Assembly (NCBI RefSeq): GCF_004801295.1
Contig: NZ_SSOC01000006.1
Coordinates: forward strand, 124,001 to 188,000
Direction: 5' to 3'
DNA from: Pseudothauera nasutitermitis
GTDB taxonomy: Bacteria; Pseudomonadota; Gammaproteobacteria; Burkholderiales; Rhodocyclaceae
Length of the DNA: 64,000 nt
Shown here: positions 27,534 to 35,477 of the stretch, piece after piece
Layout: every line of letters begins with the position of its first letter
How positions within the stretch are numbered: the stretch's first letter is position 1
The notes under the pieces: model-generated
What the model was told of the DNA's origin: nothing
The model's input: only the letters and a program-made list of their open reading frames with translations
Database searches by the model: none
Made by a program: the position numbers and the translations under genes

Positions 27534-27850
27534 GCTGGGATCGGTCACTTGCCTGCTCGCGGAGGATCGGGCGCCGACGCGGAAATGCGCCGGGCGGCGG
27601 TGGAGGTGTGTGCAAGGTGAATATTGCCTGCCGTTCCATCCGGCGTCCACCGTGCGGGGTGTCGGGGGCACGGGTTATCCCGGCCTTGACATTCGCAAGA
27701 CGTACGATCATATTCAAACGAACGTTCGAATCATGCTCCCGCGAACCATCCACGGGGGACATGGCGAAAGCGTTGCAACACCCGAAATCATACAAAAGAC
27801 CTAAAAGCACACCTTCCGCCGGCACCAACCGGCATCACAGGAGGAGACAA
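27534..27850. other. 317-base divergent region before the DUF1302 gene
   Basis: Non-coding region between the minus-strand DUF1631 gene and the plus-strand DUF1302 gene. It contains the promoter and operator described at 27686-27730 and then about 120 bases of untranslated leader ending in a strong AGGAGGAGACA ribosome site before the ATG at 27851. No clear minus-strand promoter was found. Confidence 0.65.
27686..27730 (+). promoter_or_regulatory. Sigma-70 promoter with PsrA/TetR-type operator for the envelope module
   Basis: A perfect -35 box TTGACA at 27686-27691 and CATATT (4 of 6) at 27709-27714 are spaced 17 bases apart. Overlapping the -10 box is the operator TTCAAACGAACGTTCGAA at 27713-27730. 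Its AAAC-N4-GTTC core resembles the AAAC-N2-4-GTTT sites of the fatty-acid regulator PsrA. The same operator, with 15 of 18 bases identical, lies at the tetR promoter at 34641-34658. Binding there would cover the transcription start and repress the operon. Confidence 0.75.
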
Positions 27851-29755
27851 ATGTATCGGAACCCGCATCAACGGGCCGTTCCGCGGCCCTGCCTTCGTCC
27901 CGCCGTACTCGGTGCCGCGGTGGCGCTGGCGGTGGGCGGCACTGCACCGGCGCATGCCTTCGAGTTTTCCGGCGCCGATGGCGAACTCACCGGCAGCTTC
28001 GACACCACCCTCTCGATCGGCGGCCTGTGGCGCATGCAGGACCGCGAGAAATCCCTGATCAGCATCGCCAATGGCGGCACGTCGCGCGATCCGAACTCGG
28101 ACGACGGCAACCTGCGCTACAAGAAGGGCGAACTGGTCTCGCTGGCCGTCAAGGCCACCCATGATCTGGAACTGCGCTACCGCAACTACGGCGCCTTCGT
28201 GCGTGCCTCGTACTTCTACGACGACGCGATCATGGGCAAGAGCGGCCTGCATTCGTCGGCGCGGCGCGAGGCGGGGCGCGATGCGGAAATCCTCGACGCC
28301 TACGTGCGCGGCGCCTTCGAGATCGGCGGGCGCAGCCTCAACGTGCGCGCCGGCCGCCAGGTGGTGAGCTGGGGCGAGAGCACCTTCATCCAGAACGGCA
28401 TCAACGTGCTCAATCCGATCAACGTCACCCGCCTGCGCGTGCCGGGCGCCGAATTGAAGGAAGGCCTGATTCCCACCGGCATGCTGTGGGCCTCGCAGGA
28501 ACTGACCGACAACCTGTCGCTGGAAGCGGTGTGGATCGCGGAGTGGAAGGAAACCAAGATCGAGCCGGTGGGTACCTTCTTCAGCACCAATGATTTCGTC
28601 GCCACGGGGGGCAACATCGCCTACACCGGCTTCGGGCGGAGAAAGGACGGGAATGCGGCACCCGCGATGTTCGGCCTGGACCCCACTGCGCAACTCTTCG
28701 CTCCCCGTTCGAAGGATCGGGAGCCCAGTGATGGCGGCGAATACGGGATTTCGCTGCGCTGGTTCGTGCCGGAGCTGAACAACACCGAATTCGGCTTCTA
28801 TCACGTCAATTACCACAGCCGTACGCCCTATGTTTCGGGCTATCGCGGCGGTATCAGCGTCCATTCGACGCCGATTTCCGGCTGCACGGTGTTCGACGCG
28901 CCGCTCGCCTCTGTGGCGGGCCTTCCGACTGCTTGTGCCTTCGCGGCCGGGCGGGCGGGATCCTACTTCGTCGATTACCCGAAGAACATCAAGCTGTTCG
29001 GTTTGAGTTTCAACACGGAGGGGCCGGCCGGCATCGCCTTGCAGGGCGAGTACTCCTATCGCAAGAACCAGCCCCTGCAACTGCCTTCCGCCGATTTGCT
29101 GAACGCGGCCCTGGGCCTGGGCAACCAGATCACCACGACCAACCCGATCGATGCCCAGGCGGTGCCCTACGGCACCGAGATCAAGGGCTACCGCCGGGTG
29201 AAGATGCATCAGGTGCAATTCACCGGTACCAAGGCACTGCCGCGCGTGCTGGGCGCCGAGCAGATGGTGATGGTCGGCGAGGTCGGCTACACCTATCTCG
29301 ATCTGCCCTCCAATCTCAAATTCGCCGCGCCGGGCTGCCATCTGCCCCAGGTTGGCTCGGAAGCCAGTTCGGCCTTCGGTTCGACCTCCGCTGGCTGCTT
29401 CATGACCCGCAACTCCTGGGGCTACCGTCTGGTCGGCCGGCTGGACTACAACAACCTGATCGACGGGGCCACCGTGTCGCCCCGGCTGGCGTTCTCCCAT
29501 GACGTCAGCGGCCGCAGCCCGACCTTCAACGAAGGCGCCAAGGCGCTGACCCTGGGGCTGGGGGTGAACTACCGGCAGAACTGGCAGGCCGACATCGCCT
29601 ACACCAGCTTCTTCGGCGGCAAGAAGATCAAAGGGACCGATCCGGGCGCTGCGTCGCCGCAGTTTCCCGCCGGACAGGCCGCCACCTACGCCAGCCACAC
29701 CAATCCGCTCGTCGACCGCGATTTCCTCTCGGTCAGCGTGAGCTATTCGTTCTGA
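27851..29755 (+). CDS. DUF1302 outer-membrane beta-barrel-like protein
   Basis: A 634-residue exported protein of the DUF1302 family, found beside DUF1329 proteins in organisms that use fatty acids, esters, steroids or other hydrophobic compounds. A signal peptide ends at AHA (34-36) and the mature part begins FEFSGADGELTGSFDTTLSI. The rest is rich in alternating polar/apolar strands and aromatic residues (ELRYRNYGAFVRASYFYDD; GRQVVSWGESTFIQNGINV), and the chain ends with aromatic Phe (SVSVSYSF), as outer-membrane barrels do. It is the first gene of a four-gene module, with a strong AGGAGG ribosome site. Channel or uptake function is inferred, not shown. Confidence 0.85.
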   Translation: MYRNPHQRAVPRPCLRPAVLGAAVALAVGGTAPAHAFEFSGADGELTGSFDTTLSIGGLWRMQDREKSLISIANGGTSRDPNSDDGNLRYKKGELVSLAVKATHDLELRYRNYGAFVRASYFYDDAIMGKSGLHSSARREAGRDAEILDAYVRGAFEIGGRSLNVRAGRQVVSWGESTFIQNGINVLNPINVTRLRVPGAELKEGLIPTGMLWASQELTDNLSLEAVWIAEWKETKIEPVGTFFSTNDFVATGGNIAYTGFGRRKDGNAAPAMFGLDPTAQLFAPRSKDREPSDGGEYGISLRWFVPELNNTEFGFYHVNYHSRTPYVSGYRGGISVHSTPISGCTVFDAPLASVAGLPTACAFAAGRAGSYFVDYPKNIKLFGLSFNTEGPAGIALQGEYSYRKNQPLQLPSADLLNAALGLGNQITTTNPIDAQAVPYGTEIKGYRRVKMHQVQFTGTKALPRVLGAEQMVMVGEVGYTYLDLPSNLKFAAPGCHLPQVGSEASSAFGSTSAGCFMTRNSWGYRLVGRLDYNNLIDGATVSPRLAFSHDVSGRSPTFNEGAKALTLGLGVNYRQNWQADIAYTSFFGGKKIKGTDPGAASPQFPAGQAATYASHTNPLVDRDFLSVSVSYSF

Positions 29756-29785
29756 CCGACGCACGGACACCAGGAGACAGGAACC

Positions 29786-31132
29786 ATGCGCAATTCCCTC
29801 ACGATCCTCGGCGCCGCGCTGGCGCTGGCTTTCGTACCCGCCGCCCACGCCGAGGTGAGCGCGGCGCAGGCCGCCGAACTGGGCAAGAGCCTGACCCCGC
29901 TGGGCGCCGAGCGCGCCGGCAATGCGGCGGGCACCATTCCCGCATGGGATGGCGGGCTGACCAAGCCGCCGGGGGCGCACACCTCCGGCGACCACTACGC
30001 CGACCCGTTCGCCGCAGACCAGCCGCTGTTGGAGATCACCGCAGCCAACGCCGCGCAGCATCAGGACAAGCTCACCCCGGGGCAACTGGCGCTGCTCAAC
30101 ACCTATCCGACCTGGAAGATAAAGGTGTATCCGACGCGGCGCAGCGCGGCCTTCCCGCAGGGGCATTACGACCAGACCGTAGCCAATGCCACCAAGGTCA
30201 AGCTGGCGGACAACGGCAGCAGCTTCAGCGGGACCACCGGCGGGATTCCCTTCCCCATCCCGCAGAACGGCATGGAAGCAATCTGGAACCACCTGGCGCG
30301 CTATCGCGGCGAGGCCTACGCGATGAACTGGAGCCAGGCGGCGGTGACCCGCACGGGCAGCTACACGCCGGTGCGCTTCGAGTACGAGTACGACTTCCAC
30401 TACGGCAGCCTGACCAAGAGCGATGCCGAGCGCGAGCCCAACAAGCTGTTCAACTTCCTGCAGACGGTGACCGCGCCGGCCCGCCTGGCCGGGCAGATCC
30501 TGCTGGTGCATGAGTTCCTCGACTCGCGCCAGGCGTGGACCTACAACCCCGGCCAGCGCCGCGTACGCCTGGCGCCCAACGTGTCCTACGACAACCCGGG
30601 CACGGCGGCCGACGGCCTGCGCACCAACGACGACTTCATCATGTTCAACGGCGCCATCGACCGTTACGACTGGAAGCTCGTCGGCAAGCAGGAAATCTAC
30701 GTGCCGTACAACTCGTACAAGCTGGTCGGCAACCAGGTGAAGATGGCCGACGTGCTGATGGCCGGCCACCTCAACCCGGAACACGCGCGCTACGAGCTGC
30801 ACCGCGTGTGGGTGGTGGAGGCCACGCTCAAGCAGGGCACCAGCCACATCTACCACCGCCGCACGTTCTACATCGACGAGGACTCGTGGATGATCGTGGT
30901 GGCCGACAAGTACGACTCGCGCGGCCAGCTGTGGCGGGTGTCGGAGCAGCACAACATCAACTTCTACGACGTGCCGATGCAGTATCCCTCGCTGGAGGTG
31001 CACCACGACCTGCAGTCCGGGCGCTACATCGCCATGGGCCTGCGCAACGACGAGCCGCGCCTCTACCAGCAGGCGGATCGCCGCTCGGCGCGCTTCACCC
31101 CGGCCGGCCTGCGCGACCTGGGCACGCGTTGA
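29786..31132 (+). CDS. DUF1329 periplasmic protein
   Basis: A 448-residue exported protein with signal peptide MRNSLTILGAALALAFVPAA followed by HA and cleavage before EVSAAQAAEL; no lipobox Cys is present, so it should be soluble in the periplasm. Family features include NAAGTIPAWDGGLTKPPG near the start, YPTWKIKVYPTRRSAAFPQG (about 108-127), and the central beta-rich region (LVHEFLDSRQAWTYNPGQRR) that resembles the LolA/LolB lipoprotein-carrier fold as I recall it. It follows the DUF1302 gene by 30 bases. A role in carrying a hydrophobic molecule between membranes is plausible by fold and context. Confidence 0.85.
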   Translation: MRNSLTILGAALALAFVPAAHAEVSAAQAAELGKSLTPLGAERAGNAAGTIPAWDGGLTKPPGAHTSGDHYADPFAADQPLLEITAANAAQHQDKLTPGQLALLNTYPTWKIKVYPTRRSAAFPQGHYDQTVANATKVKLADNGSSFSGTTGGIPFPIPQNGMEAIWNHLARYRGEAYAMNWSQAAVTRTGSYTPVRFEYEYDFHYGSLTKSDAEREPNKLFNFLQTVTAPARLAGQILLVHEFLDSRQAWTYNPGQRRVRLAPNVSYDNPGTAADGLRTNDDFIMFNGAIDRYDWKLVGKQEIYVPYNSYKLVGNQVKMADVLMAGHLNPEHARYELHRVWVVEATLKQGTSHIYHRRTFYIDEDSWMIVVADKYDSRGQLWRVSEQHNINFYDVPMQYPSLEVHHDLQSGRYIAMGLRNDEPRLYQQADRRSARFTPAGLRDLGTR

Positions 31133-31307
31133 GCCGCTGACCGCCATGCGCCCGCTCGTCCCGCCTCGGCGTTCTTCGACGGGGCGGGGCGCCGCCCGCC
31201 CGCCGACGCTGTCGGCGGGGAGGCCGACGGCCGGGCGCAAACCGGCGCCTTCCCGAGCGCAAGCCGCTGGCGATGCGCCGAGCAGATTTTCCCTTCCACG
31301 GTTTTCC

Positions 31308-32279
31308 ATGAATCTCTATAAAGCCATCGGCGTACTGTTCGTGCTGTTCGTCGGCGCGACCGTCATGTTCGCCTTCTCCCCGCGCCACGGCGCACCCGTG
31401 CCGCCCACCGAAATCCGCATCGAGCAGTTGCTGATGCTTGATGCCGCCTTGCTCGAGGACGGCCGTCTGGTCGCGGCGGGCGAGCGCGGCCGCATCTTCT
31501 ACTCCGACGATGGCGGCGCGTACTGGCAGACGGCGGCCAGCCCGACCGAAGCCACGCTGACCGCGCTGAGCTTCACCGACGCCCGGCACGGTGTGGCGGT
31601 CGGGCACGACGCGGTGGTGCTGCGCACCGAGGATGGCGGGACGACCTGGCAGTTGGTGGCGGAAGACCCGCAGGCCGAAGCCCCCTTGCTCGCGGTGCGC
31701 ATGGAAGCCGACGGGCGCGGGCTGGCGGTGGGCGCCTACGGCAGCGCGCTGGCCAGCGCGGACGGCGGCGCGCATTGGGAGCCGGTGACCTTGGCGGACG
31801 ACGACCGGCACTTCAACGCGCTGGCCGCGCTGCCGGACGGCACGCTGCTGCTCGCCGGCGAGGCCGGTCTGCTGATGCGCTCGGACGACGGCGGGGAGAA
31901 CTGGGCGGCGCTGGAGTCGCCCTACAACGGTTCCTTCTTCGGCCTGCTGACGCTGCCCGGCGACGTGGTGCTGGCCTACGGCATGCGTGGCCACATCTTC
32001 CGCTCGGAAGACCGTGGCGAACATTGGGAAGAGGTGGATTCCGGCATCGAGGCTACCCTGTTCGGCGGCCGCGTGCTGGACGACGGGCGCGTGGTGCTGG
32101 CCGGCCAGGCCGGCACGGTGCTGGTCGGCGATGCGCAGGGGCGCGGCTTCGCGCCGGGCGGGAATGACGATACCGGTGTGTATGGCGCGGTGCTGCCGCG
32201 CGCCGGTGGATTGCTGCTGTTCGGCGAGGGCGGCGTGCGCCGGATGGCGATGGAAGGGAACGGGGGAAGCAAACAATGA
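31308..32279 (+). CDS. YCF48/BNR-repeat beta-propeller protein, membrane-anchored
   Basis: A 323-residue protein from the ATG at 31308; an ATG at 31146 would add 54 basic residues and was rejected because the hydrophobic anchor (5-24, KAIGVLFVLFVGATVMFAFS) should be near the start. The anchor places the rest in the periplasm. At least five repeats of the type SDDGGAYWQTAASP, TEDGGTTWQLVAED, SADGGAHWEPVTLA, SDDGGENWAALESP and SEDRGEHWEEVDSG mark a YCF48-type propeller. YCF48 is a photosystem II assembly factor in cyanobacteria, but this fold is general. It overlaps the MMPL permease gene by 4 bases (ATGA), so the two products probably act together. Confidence 0.85.
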   Translation: MNLYKAIGVLFVLFVGATVMFAFSPRHGAPVPPTEIRIEQLLMLDAALLEDGRLVAAGERGRIFYSDDGGAYWQTAASPTEATLTALSFTDARHGVAVGHDAVVLRTEDGGTTWQLVAEDPQAEAPLLAVRMEADGRGLAVGAYGSALASADGGAHWEPVTLADDDRHFNALAALPDGTLLLAGEAGLLMRSDDGGENWAALESPYNGSFFGLLTLPGDVVLAYGMRGHIFRSEDRGEHWEEVDSGIEATLFGGRVLDDGRVVLAGQAGTVLVGDAQGRGFAPGGNDDTGVYGAVLPRAGGLLLFGEGGVRRMAMEGNGGSKQ

Positions 32280-34657
32280 AGGCCAATCGTCTCGTCCAGG
32301 CCTTCGGCCATGTGCTGTTCCGCCAGCGCAAGCTGTTCCTCGCGTTGTTCGTGCTGCTCACCGTGCTGCTGGGCTGGTCGGCATCGAACCTGAAGGTGGA
32401 TGCCGGGTTCGAGAAGATGATTCCGCTCGAACACCCCTACATGAAGACCTTCATGGACTACCGCAGCACCTTTGGCGGCGCCAACCGCGTGCTGGTCGTG
32501 CTGCGCCAGAAGCAGGGCGACATCTACACGCCCGAATTCTTCAGCGCGCTGAAGGGACTCACCGACGACGTGTTCTTCCTGCCCGGCGTGGATCGCGCCA
32601 CGGTGACCTCGCTGTTCACCCCCAACGTGCGCTACATCGAGGTGGTGGAGGAAGGCTTCGCCGGCGGCAACGTGATTCCCGCCGACTTCGCCGGCACCCC
32701 GGAAGACCTCGTGCAGGTGCGCGAGAACGTGCTGAAATCCGGCCGTCTGGGGCGCCTGGTGGCCAACGACCACAGCGCCGCGCTGATCAGCGCCGAACTG
32801 CTGGAAATCGACCCGACCACCGGTGCGCGCCTGGACTACCTGGCCGTGGCCGACCTCCTGGAAGAACTGCGCGCGCGCTACGAACAGGCGGGCTTCGAGG
32901 TGAACATCATCGGCTTCGCCAAGGCCGTCGGCGACATCACCGATGGCGCGCGCGGCGTGCTGGTGTTCTTCGCCGTCACCATCGTGGTGACCGGGCTGCT
33001 GCTGTACGCCTACGTCGGCTCGGCGCGGCTGGCGGGGCTGGGCGTGCTGTGCGCCCTGGTGCCGGTGGTCTGGCAACTCGGCATCCTGCCGCTGGTGGGC
33101 TTCGGCATCGATCCGATGTCCATCCTGGTGCCCTTCCTGATCTTCTCCATCGGCATCAGCCATGCGGTACAGATGGTCAATGCCTGGAAGATCGAGGCCG
33201 AACATGGCGCGGACGGGCTCACCGCGGCCAACAACGCCTTCCTCAAACTGTTCCTGCCCGGCGCCACCGCGCTGACCACCACGGCGCTCGGCTTCCTGGT
33301 GATCCTGTTCATCGACATCGCCATGGTGCAGGAACTGGCCCTGACCGCGGCGATCGGCGTGGCGCTGATCATCGTCACCAACAAGATGTTGCTTTCCGTG
33401 CTGCTTACCTGGGTGCCGGCCGAGGCGGTGCGCAGCGCGCGCCCGCGCGCCAGCGGAGAATGGCTGTGGCAGCGCCTCAAGCACTTCGCCGAGCCGCGCC
33501 GCGCGGTCTGGGTGCTGGCCGGTGCTGCGCTGCTGCTCAGCGTGGCGGCCTTGCAGGCACGCAGCGTGCAGACCGGCGATCTGGGCGACGGCATCCCCGA
33601 ACTGCACGACGATTCGCGCTACAACCGCGATACCGCTGCCATCGTCGGCTCCTTCTCGATCGGCGTCGACGTGCTTTCGGTGATCGCGCAGACCCATGGC
33701 GTGGACGGCGCGTGCACCGACTTCGAGATCATGGACACGCTCGACCGCTTCGAGACGCAGATGCGCAACACCTATGGCGTGCAGGGCGTGCTCTCGCTGC
33801 CGGGCATGGCCAAGGTGGTCAACGCGGGCTGGAACGAGGGCAATCCGCGCTGGCGCGTGCTGTCGCGCGACCCCAGCGTGCTCGCCCAGTCGGTGACCCC
33901 CATCGACACCTCCACCGGGCTGCTCAACACCGACTGCAGCGCGATGCAGATCCTCATCTTCACCCGCGACCACGAGGGCCGCACCATCGCTCACATCGTC
34001 GAGGAGGTGAAGAAGTTCGCCGACGCGAATCGCTCCGAACGCCTGGATTTCCTGCTCGCCTCGGGCAACGTCGGGGTCATGGCGGCCACCAACGAGGCGG
34101 TCGACGCGGCCGAACTGAAGATCCTCGTGCTGCTGCTGCTGTCCATCGGCCTGGTGTGCTATCTGGAGTTCCGCTCGCACACCGCCACGCTGTGCATCGT
34201 GCTGCCGCTGTCGCTGGTCGCGGTGACCTGCAACGCGCTGATGGCCACGCTGGGCATCGGCCTGAAGGTGCCCACGCTGCCGGTGATCGCGCTGGGCGTG
34301 GGCATCGGCGTGGACTACGGCATCTATCTCTACGAGCGCATGCAGCACCAGCTGCGCCGTGGCGGTTCGCTGGTCAATGCCTATCTGGAAGCCCTGCGCC
34401 AGCGGGGCACGGCAACCTTGTTCACCGCCGTGGCGATGAGCATCGGCGTGGGCTCGTGGGCGTTCTCCGCGCTCAAGTTCCAGGCCGACATGGGCGTGCT
34501 GCTGGCCTTCGCCTTCCTCGCCAACATGCTGGCGGCGGTGCTGCTGCTGCCGGCGCTGGCCTCCATCCTGCTGGTTTCGCAGGATCGTCGCCGGCTGGCG
34601 GCGATGAAAAGGCTTGACGCGCGCAAATTCAAACGTACAATTAAAACGAACGTTTGA
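32276..34657 (+). CDS. MMPL/RND-family exporter
   Basis: A 793-residue inner-membrane transporter with two repeats of one helix, a large periplasmic loop and five helices. Helix 1 is about 18-37, loop 1 about 40-225, helices 2-6 about 226-380, helix 7 about 408-428, loop 2 about 430-615, and helices 8-12 about 616-766. Conserved intramembrane segments include FLIFSIGISHAVQMVNAWKI and ALGVGIGVDYGIYLYERMQH, with the polar residues expected for proton relay. Relatives export lipids (MmpL) or hopanoids (HpnN). The 3' end contains the tetR promoter. With DUF1302, DUF1329 and the propeller it forms a probable envelope-spanning lipid transport system. Confidence 0.9.
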   Translation: MKANRLVQAFGHVLFRQRKLFLALFVLLTVLLGWSASNLKVDAGFEKMIPLEHPYMKTFMDYRSTFGGANRVLVVLRQKQGDIYTPEFFSALKGLTDDVFFLPGVDRATVTSLFTPNVRYIEVVEEGFAGGNVIPADFAGTPEDLVQVRENVLKSGRLGRLVANDHSAALISAELLEIDPTTGARLDYLAVADLLEELRARYEQAGFEVNIIGFAKAVGDITDGARGVLVFFAVTIVVTGLLLYAYVGSARLAGLGVLCALVPVVWQLGILPLVGFGIDPMSILVPFLIFSIGISHAVQMVNAWKIEAEHGADGLTAANNAFLKLFLPGATALTTTALGFLVILFIDIAMVQELALTAAIGVALIIVTNKMLLSVLLTWVPAEAVRSARPRASGEWLWQRLKHFAEPRRAVWVLAGAALLLSVAALQARSVQTGDLGDGIPELHDDSRYNRDTAAIVGSFSIGVDVLSVIAQTHGVDGACTDFEIMDTLDRFETQMRNTYGVQGVLSLPGMAKVVNAGWNEGNPRWRVLSRDPSVLAQSVTPIDTSTGLLNTDCSAMQILIFTRDHEGRTIAHIVEEVKKFADANRSERLDFLLASGNVGVMAATNEAVDAAELKILVLLLLSIGLVCYLEFRSHTATLCIVLPLSLVAVTCNALMATLGIGLKVPTLPVIALGVGIGVDYGIYLYERMQHQLRRGGSLVNAYLEALRQRGTATLFTAVAMSIGVGSWAFSALKFQADMGVLLAFAFLANMLAAVLLLPALASILLVSQDRRRLAAMKRLDARKFKRTIKTNV

Positions 34658-34658
34658 T
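34614..34658 (+). promoter_or_regulatory. tetR promoter and operator inside the 3' end of the MMPL gene
   Basis: TTGACG (34614-34619, 5 of 6) and TACAAT (34636-34641, 5 of 6) are spaced 16 bases. Directly after the -10 box is TTAAAACGAACGTTTGAT (34641-34658), sharing 15 of 18 bases with the operator at 27713-27730. Between the boxes is an additional half-site TTCAAACG (34628-34635) identical to the left half of that operator. This is the layout of a TetR regulator repressing its own gene and the genes downstream. Confidence 0.78.
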
Positions 34659-34698
34659 TCAGGCAATTCACTGAATCGGACGACCAGCAAGGATCCCC

Positions 34699-35403
34699 AT
34701 GGACACTTCCTCCTCAGCCCGCCACACGCCGGAAACCCGCAGCCGCATCCTCGATGCGGCCGAGGGGCTGTTCGTCGAGCATGGCTTCGAGGCCACGTCG
34801 ATGCGCATGATCACCAGCCAGGCCGGGGTCAACCTGGCGGCGGTGAATTACCACTTCGGCAGCAAGGATGCGCTGATCCAGGAAGTCTTCCGCCGCCGCC
34901 TCACCGACCTCAACCGCCAGCGCCTGGCCATGCTGGAGCGCCTGGAAAGCGAGGCGGGCGGCGCGCCGCTCAAGCCCAGCCGCATCGTCGAGGCCTTCTT
35001 TGGCACCGCGCTGGCCATGGCGGCCGATACCGAGCACGGCGGGCATACCTTCATGCGCCTGCTCGGGCGCACCTACACCGAACCCAACGCCTTCGTGCGC
35101 CAGTTCCTCGCGGAAGAGTACGCCGAGGTGCTGGAACGCTTCCTCGGCGCGCTGTACGGCGCGCTGCCGGACGTGCCGCGCGAGGAAATCCTGTGGCGCT
35201 TCCATTTCATGATGGGCGCGATGTCCTACGCCATCGCCGGCACCGACGCGCTGCAACTGTTCGCCGGCAAGTTCGACGACGCCGACCCGGCGCGCATGCT
35301 GCCCCGGCTGATGTCCTTTCTGCTCGGCGGCCTGCGCGCGCCGCTGCCCGATTACACCGGGCTGGCGGTCAAGGCGCGGCGCGGCGGCCGAGAGGCCGCA
35401 TGA
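34699..35403 (+). CDS. TetR-family regulator, PsrA-like
   Basis: A 234-residue repressor. The N-terminal helix-turn-helix (about 12-55) reads TRSRILDAAEGLFVEHGFEA and ITSQAGVNLAAVNYHFGSKD. The C-terminal ligand domain (FMRLLGRTYTEPNAFVRQFL, WRFHFMMGAMSYAIAG) resembles PsrA, the long-chain fatty-acid or acyl-CoA responsive repressor of Pseudomonas beta-oxidation genes. It sits at the head of the beta-oxidation operon, 74 bases before fadE, with a repeated operator at its promoter. The two matching operators suggest it controls both the envelope module and the fatty-acid genes. The inducer is inferred. Confidence 0.87.
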   Translation: MDTSSSARHTPETRSRILDAAEGLFVEHGFEATSMRMITSQAGVNLAAVNYHFGSKDALIQEVFRRRLTDLNRQRLAMLERLESEAGGAPLKPSRIVEAFFGTALAMAADTEHGGHTFMRLLGRTYTEPNAFVRQFLAEEYAEVLERFLGALYGALPDVPREEILWRFHFMMGAMSYAIAGTDALQLFAGKFDDADPARMLPRLMSFLLGGLRAPLPDYTGLAVKARRGGREAA

Positions 35404-35477
35404 ACGCAACCTAGATTTCGATTCGGACCACGGCGGATCGCGGCAGGAGATCGCGGCCCCGTCAAAAGGAGACAGCA

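Noticed and set aside
31133-31307. N-terminal extension of the YCF48-type protein from the ATG at 31146
   Set aside because: It would place 54 basic, proline-rich residues before the membrane anchor; the region looks non-coding and the anchor should lie at the start.
31308-32279. Evidence of photosynthesis from a YCF48-type protein
   Set aside because: The propeller repeat is widespread and no other photosystem gene is present; its partner here is a permease.
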